Origin: Akebia trifoliata
Lineage: Eukaryota > Streptophyta > Magnoliopsida > Ranunculales > Lardizabalaceae
Reading direction: 5' to 3'
Length of the DNA: 64,000 nt
Assembly: GCA_017979445.1 (NCBI GenBank)
Contig: CM030714.1
Span: 5,580,001 to 5,644,000, forward strand
Position numbers and translations under genes: made by a program. Of the stretch, positions 59,069 through 64,000 are shown piece by piece. The stretch's first letter is position 1. Every line of letters starts with the position of its first letter. Below the pieces are notes generated by a model. That model saw nothing but the letters and a program-made list of their open reading frames with translations, was not told the origin of the DNA and ran no database searches.

Positions 59069-62000
59069 AAAACCCATTTTTTCGACGGTACGAACTTCAT
59101 AACCGTCGTCTTCTCCGGCCGAAGAGCATCAACGATGCTCTCTCTCTCTCTCTCTCACGTAGAATAAATCCCCATTTTTTTTATTCAAATTCGAATGGAG
59201 TTGAAAAAAATAAGAAAATCAATTTTTTTTTTTTTACAGATTCGAATAGGTGGAATTTCACTCACACACAGAGTAAAATCTCATCGTCTTCAGCCCTCAT
59301 CCCTCATCGTTTTCCACCATCTCAACCCCTCACTGTCGGAATCTTTCTCAACGGCTCACCTTCGGCATCGGCGTCCATTGACAGGTGAATCGTTCGAAAT
59401 CTCTCTCTCAAAACCCATTTGATTTTCTTTGGTTTTTTTTTTTTTTTCGGATAAATTTCGGATATTTTCGGATAGTTTTCGAATTATAGATTTCGTATTC
59501 GAATCGGATAATATCGGATATCCGATAATTTATTCGGATACGAATTCGAATATACGTTAGTGATATCCGATCGGATTCGAATTCGAATTCGGATAGTACT
59601 AAAAATTTTCGGATTCGAATTCGGATATAACACTATCCGATCGGATATCTATCCGTTGACAGCCCTAGTGTGGGGACTAGTGGTGATGGCCATGGTATAC
59701 TCCGTCGGTCACATTTCTGGTGCTCACTTCAATCTTGCTGTCACCATTGCCTTTGCCACTTGTTGAAGATTTTCGTGGAAACAGGTATGATGATTTAAAT
59801 TCATTTCTTCAAAAATGAAAAGGGTTTATATTGGACAACGTAATTAACATCTCCCAATTAATCGCAATTTTTCATTCACTGATTAATTATTGATACTAAT
59901 CTTGCTTGTCTAGCCAAAATAAAAAAATAAAATAAAATTGGGAGGCAATGGGCAATAAGTAGATTGAGAGAAAAAAAGGGGAGATACATAGGGTTGATTA
60001 CAATGGTAGGCTTTCTATGTTTTAAAATCCAAATCGATGGAACCGATGGTCAAACCATTTTTGTGTGAATTTTGTGATATAATTGATTTGGATCAAGAAT
60101 AATTGAGATATTTGAACGAACTGTTGATTATCATCGAATCTATTAAATTCTCTGTTTGTGAAAATTTTAAAATATAGTATTTTGAAGTATTTATTTTTCA
60201 ATGTAAGATTTTTTTTGAAAGACTATAATTTCTATCTGAAAAGATTATTTTGATAATCAAACCTACATTATGTACCATTAACTTTTATAAATTTGATTTG
60301 AAATACAACATAGGGAAAATATTTCAAGATAAACTTTATGATAAATATAATTAGTATGAGTTTCATATAGGGGATTCTTTAATATTCAAACCTTAATAGT
60401 AGGAGTAATGTTATTCCTTATGAAAATAAAAGATTATATGGATCCAAGGTTGACAGTTCCACAGATAAATTAATTAAATATATTTAAAGAATTTAATAAA
60501 TGAAAATCTGTTGGACCAAACTTTACATGCCTTAAAATATATAAATTGTGACTAATTTTTCACTCAAATATTCTTCTTCTTCTTAATACCTCTTATTTAC
60601 TTATTTATTTCAATTTTGTTGCATAAAAGGTGCCGGCGTATATATCAGCTCAAGTTCTTGGATCGACGTTGGCAAGTGGAACCCTAAGATTATTATTTGG
60701 TGGAAAGCACGAGCACTTCCCAGGAACAATACCGACTGGTTCGGACATACAATCTCTGGTGCTTGAGTTCATCATCTCCTTCTATCTCATGTTCGTTATC
60801 TCGGGTGTCGCCACTGATAATTGTGCAGTTAGTTCTTCTATACCACTTAATATACTTATGTACAATTTCACAATTTTTTGAAAAACCAAATCGATGATTG
60901 AACCGAAAATTTGTCAAATTGGTCAGACCATTGTGATCATTGGTTCAACTTAGTTGAATCAATTTAATTTACATTTTTATTATCAAAACTTGAGGGTTCA
61001 CTAACCAAATTGATTTTTATTACAAAATAGGATAAAATTAATATGGTAGGACCATTAGTGTGGTCCAATTTTAAAAACACTGCATTTCAAAGTAATTTTA
61101 ACATACATATTGACTGTGGTCTTCCTTGAGAGACTAATGAAAATCATCTAAATACCCCCATCTTCAACCTCTTCCCAAAAATCCTTGATTGTTTCTCCAA
61201 AAACTCATCATTTTCGATCTCTTCATCCGAGATATTGAGGAAGAGGTCACTCCTTTAAATCAATGATCGTCCATATGATTGAGGAAATTATCTTTATGAG
61301 AAAGTGTGATTTGCAAGACTATAATTTTGTACGTTCACGGGAAAATCTTTTTCTGTGAGAAAAAATTTCCTCCTATTGATGGGATAATATTTTCTAACTC
61401 AATCTGATGTTCCCATCTTTTTCTGTTGTTCTCTCATGAGTCATGGCTATCCCAACTTCAAAACTATACACCAATTCTCTTTTTAACATTTTCTCAGAAA
61501 ATATTTTCTATGATCAGTTTACTTCTCAGAATGAATCATCCAATCCCAAGAAAAATAATTTTTTAAAGCTAAATCACATACATCAAGAGTTGAAGACCAT
61601 ATTTTTTTTTTAAACAATATTTTTTTAGGGGAAAAAAAAAATAGCAAGGTCGGCCTGATAATAAAAAAAAACCATTCTCAAAGTGGAAGACTAAATTTTG
61701 GGGAAAAAAAGAGAGAAAAGTAATATAGGTTTTTGGAAATTAAGAGGGTGAAAACAAAGATGGAATCAAACTTGCATCATCAGTTTGGAAGTCTTCGGTC
61801 TACCTCAAATATATTTCCCAAGAAACAAACCCAAGGGGTATTTCAAAATATCCAACCGAGAGAAGTTAAAGTAATGGAGAGCTTAAGGAGGCTAACATTA
61901 TCATAATTATTTTAAATTATTGCAGATTGGAGAGCTTGCGGGTCTCGCTGTGGGTGCAACTGTCCTACTAAATGTGCTTTTCGCCGGGTATTTATTTATT

Positions 62001-62843
62001 TCAATAAAATAGTTCACATTATTATAGATTCATGTTCAACTCAATCTTGACTTATTTTTATCAAAAAAAAAAACTCAATCTAGACGTATATGCCTTCATT
62101 TCTTAATTTTTAAGTCAGACTAGCCTTACTAATTTAATAAGATTTCAATTTGATTGGATTGATTTACATTTATTAATAATTTTAAAATTATGTGTGATTT
62201 ATTTGCTCTCTCTCTCTCTCTCATACAAATTTAAGAAGAAATAAATTTTTTCTGGGACTTTTTTTTATAAAAGAATGCTCTGGGGTGGCATATTATATTA
62301 ATTTCATTTGTCAGCATGTTTCAATGAAGAGTTGGTGTATAATTTTTCTAAAAGATTATAGCTTAAGAAATTGTTTAGTGTTAAATTTGCCATAAATCTT
62401 ATATTGGAAGTTTTGTATTTTAAAATGCCTTAATTCTATTCGAATCAAACTGGCTTTAAAGTCAAATTAAATCTAGTTGAATCGAAACCAACTCAGTCCA
62501 ATTTCATTTACATCACAATTGGACCAATCACTAACACAATGAATGGATGAGATTTAATGCATTTAGCATTATTTGTTCAAAGAGTTATAAATATATAAGG
62601 TGGTTTTTATATGATCGTGACAGGCCCATTTCGGGTGCATCAATGAACCCAGCTCGGAGTTTGGGTCCAGCAATTGTATCGAACCGCTACGATGGAATAT
62701 GGGTTTATATAGTGGGGCCCATCTGTGGGGCCATATCAGGTGCATGGGTCCACAATATCATTCGTTTCACAGACAAGCGAGTGCGTGAGATCATTAAGAC
62801 TGGCTCTTTCCTCAAGAGCTTAGGAAGGGAAGCCTCCAATTAA
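57971..62843 (+). pseudogene. NOD26-like intrinsic protein (NIP) aquaporin, five exons, disrupted
   Basis: NIPs are membrane channels for small solutes such as glycerol or metalloids. Exons: 57971-58141, 58480-59784 (with a 1072-bp insertion), 60630-60827, 61926-61987 and 62624-62843. All have GT-AG borders and compatible phases, and would give 291 residues, a normal NIP length. Exon 1 is the cytosolic N-terminus. Exon 2 holds helices 1-2 and the first NPA box, which here reads NLA (GHISGAHFNLAVT). Exon 5 has an intact NPARS. The Trp of IVWG, Ala of SGAH and Arg of NPAR fit the NIP subgroup I filter. Disabling changes: a hAT-like element in exon 2, a TGA codon in the ATCKRF block, Gly-to-Arg in IFAGCAS and FPGIS, and Arg-to-Cys in TDNRA. 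Confidence 0.92.
58596..59667. mobile_element. hAT-like element inserted in NIP exon 2
   Basis: 1072 bp between exact 8-bp repeats GTGTGGGG (58588-58595 and 59668-59675). The ends are TAAGGGTGTCAATGGATA and the near complement TATCCGTTGACAGCCCTA, typical of plant hAT elements. Both subterminal regions are packed with ATTCGAATTCG and TTCGGATAT words. The middle (about 58890-59420) is GC-richer, with CT runs, GTACG and repeated TTCTCCGGCCG words. It resembles a plant 5' untranslated region and may be captured host DNA. No transposase is present. Confidence 0.85.
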
Positions 62844-64000
62844 TAGTGTTCCATTTCATTTGTTTTTCAATTTTTTTTAAGGGGGCAGGGTAAAGTCTTC
62901 TTCTTTTTCTGTCCTAATATGTAATTTTAAAAGTAGGAGACTTATTTATTTAATTTTAAATAATAAACTAGTTTTTTTGTTTTTTGTTTTTTACTGGTCT
63001 TCAAGTTTTTTTTTTCAAGAGAGATTCTATTGCCACACCAACTTTTGCTTACACTATCCCAATTCATGTGTAAATTACCAAAGAATTAGCACACAAATTG
63101 GGGTGGTGTTACAAAAGTTGTTGTGGCAATAGAAGCTCTCTGCTTTAATCGCCTACTCTTCAGTTAGAGGGACCATGAGATTATAATTTTACTTATCTTT
63201 ATGAAAATAATCCTAACAAATATTAAGTTGAGATGGAAAGATGGGGCATTTATGAGATTCCAAAATTTTGATTGCAAATTACTTCTACCCCACCTTCTCT
63301 CATTATAAAATATTGAGTAAAATATTTTGAAAATTACATAATAAAAAAGGATATTTTTATAATTTTAAAAACTAATGAATGTGATTATAAGGATGTGGTT
63401 TGCAATTTTTTTTGGTTTTTAATCAAAATGACGCTACTTATAAAATTTAAACAAAGGTGAGGGCGTTTGTGAGATCCAAATTTTGGTGTCTAACCACTTC
63501 TACTCCACCTTCTCTCATTATAATAGTCACTATGTTTTTTAAAGGAATTAATATAGAATTTGCTATTTCAATATTTTTACCGGAAAAGTGATAATGGTTT
63601 GGCAGGTGCACTTTATTTTGGAAAAATTACCTAATACCCCTAAATTGAAGTTTTCCTAATAAATACCCCAATTTTTTGGACATTAACTTAATAATACGGC
63701 TAGTAAAGTTTTATCAATTAAATGCCCATTGACCTTAAAAAAACTTAGATATATATTCATGATACCCATATATATTTTTGTCTAGATTGGAAGAAAAGTT
63801 GATCAACAACCACAGGTGTGTGTGTGTGTGTGTATGTTAATGAGGTGCTCTATCTAAATAAGCTATAATCATTGTGCTTGTTCCATAAATATTGTAATAT
63901 ATATGTAGATAATTTCTTACCAGATAATAATTTAATGATTAGTCCTGGTAGCCTTGATTTCTTTTTCTTTTTCGGCTCAAGATTCATATTGGTCAGAAGT
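62374..64000. repeat. NIP 3' region, second copy
   Basis: Homologous to 26693-28326. This copy retains the full 5-exon context upstream. The match continues to the window edge, so the true end of the duplication lies outside. Confidence 0.92.
63019..63140. mobile_element. Foldback MITE downstream of NIP
   Basis: Same insertion as 27343-27463. The arms TTCTATTGCCACACCAACTT and AAGTTGTTGTGGCAATAGAA are better matched here. Confidence 0.65.

Noticed and set aside
1..64000. CRISPR arrays, riboswitches, bacterial-type operons or a viral integration
   Set aside because: The DNA is plant nuclear with spliced genes. No spaced direct repeats of the CRISPR kind and no viral coding blocks were seen.

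Overview
This window is nuclear DNA from a flowering plant. The evidence is spliced genes of plant families (a NOD26-like aquaporin, a BES1/BZR1 factor, a FYVE protein of the plant FYVE-SYLF type, NLR-derived LRR proteins), an L1-type plant LINE with a zf-RVT C-terminus, a TRIM element and many MITEs. I cannot resolve the species. The DNA is AT-rich and dominated by repeats. Only one host gene looks intact, and the only other intact coding sequence belongs to a LINE.

Layout. (i) 1-16195 is copy A of a segmental duplication. It carries an LRR gene cut in two by a full-length 7.1-kb LINE on the minus strand. (ii) 16196-19400 holds a decayed BES1/BZR1 second exon, a LINE scrap and a third, broken piece of the LRR gene. 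(iii) 19713-26692 is a nest of elements sitting in TA microsatellites: two short foldback elements, a 5.85-kb element with long terminal inverted repeats that contains pieces of three unrelated host genes (a TBL acetyltransferase-like protein, a kinesin-light-chain-related protein and ubiquitin), and a truncated foldback element. (iv) 26693-28326 duplicates the 3' end of the aquaporin gene. (v) 32272-44287 is copy B of the LRR segment. It has the only uninterrupted LRR gene (39741-42854) and a 3.5-kb private insertion containing three more TA-flanked foldback elements, two of which form a palindrome of about 770 bp. (vi) 46151-46674 is a three-LTR TRIM array next to a decayed FYVE gene (46858-47766, minus). 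(vii) 48722-54417 is a mosaic of host-gene fragments (SLU7, a MEI2-like RRM protein, an unrecognised terminal exon and a METTL21-like methyltransferase), bounded by diverged inverted repeats. (viii) 57971-62843 is a five-exon NIP aquaporin gene, broken by a hAT-like insertion and a nonsense codon.

How it fits together. The order LRR then NIP occurs twice, so the window is probably a tandem duplication of an LRR-NIP unit, later remodelled by transposons. The LRR proteins keep the outline of a CC-NBS-LRR (RNBS-A-like, kinase-2-like and winged-helix-like stretches, then LRRs) but lack a P-loop and GLPL motif. They look like a P-loop-less NLR derivative. The most unusual material is the TA-flanked element family and its gene-carrying member. 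No CRISPR arrays, rRNA or tRNA genes were seen.
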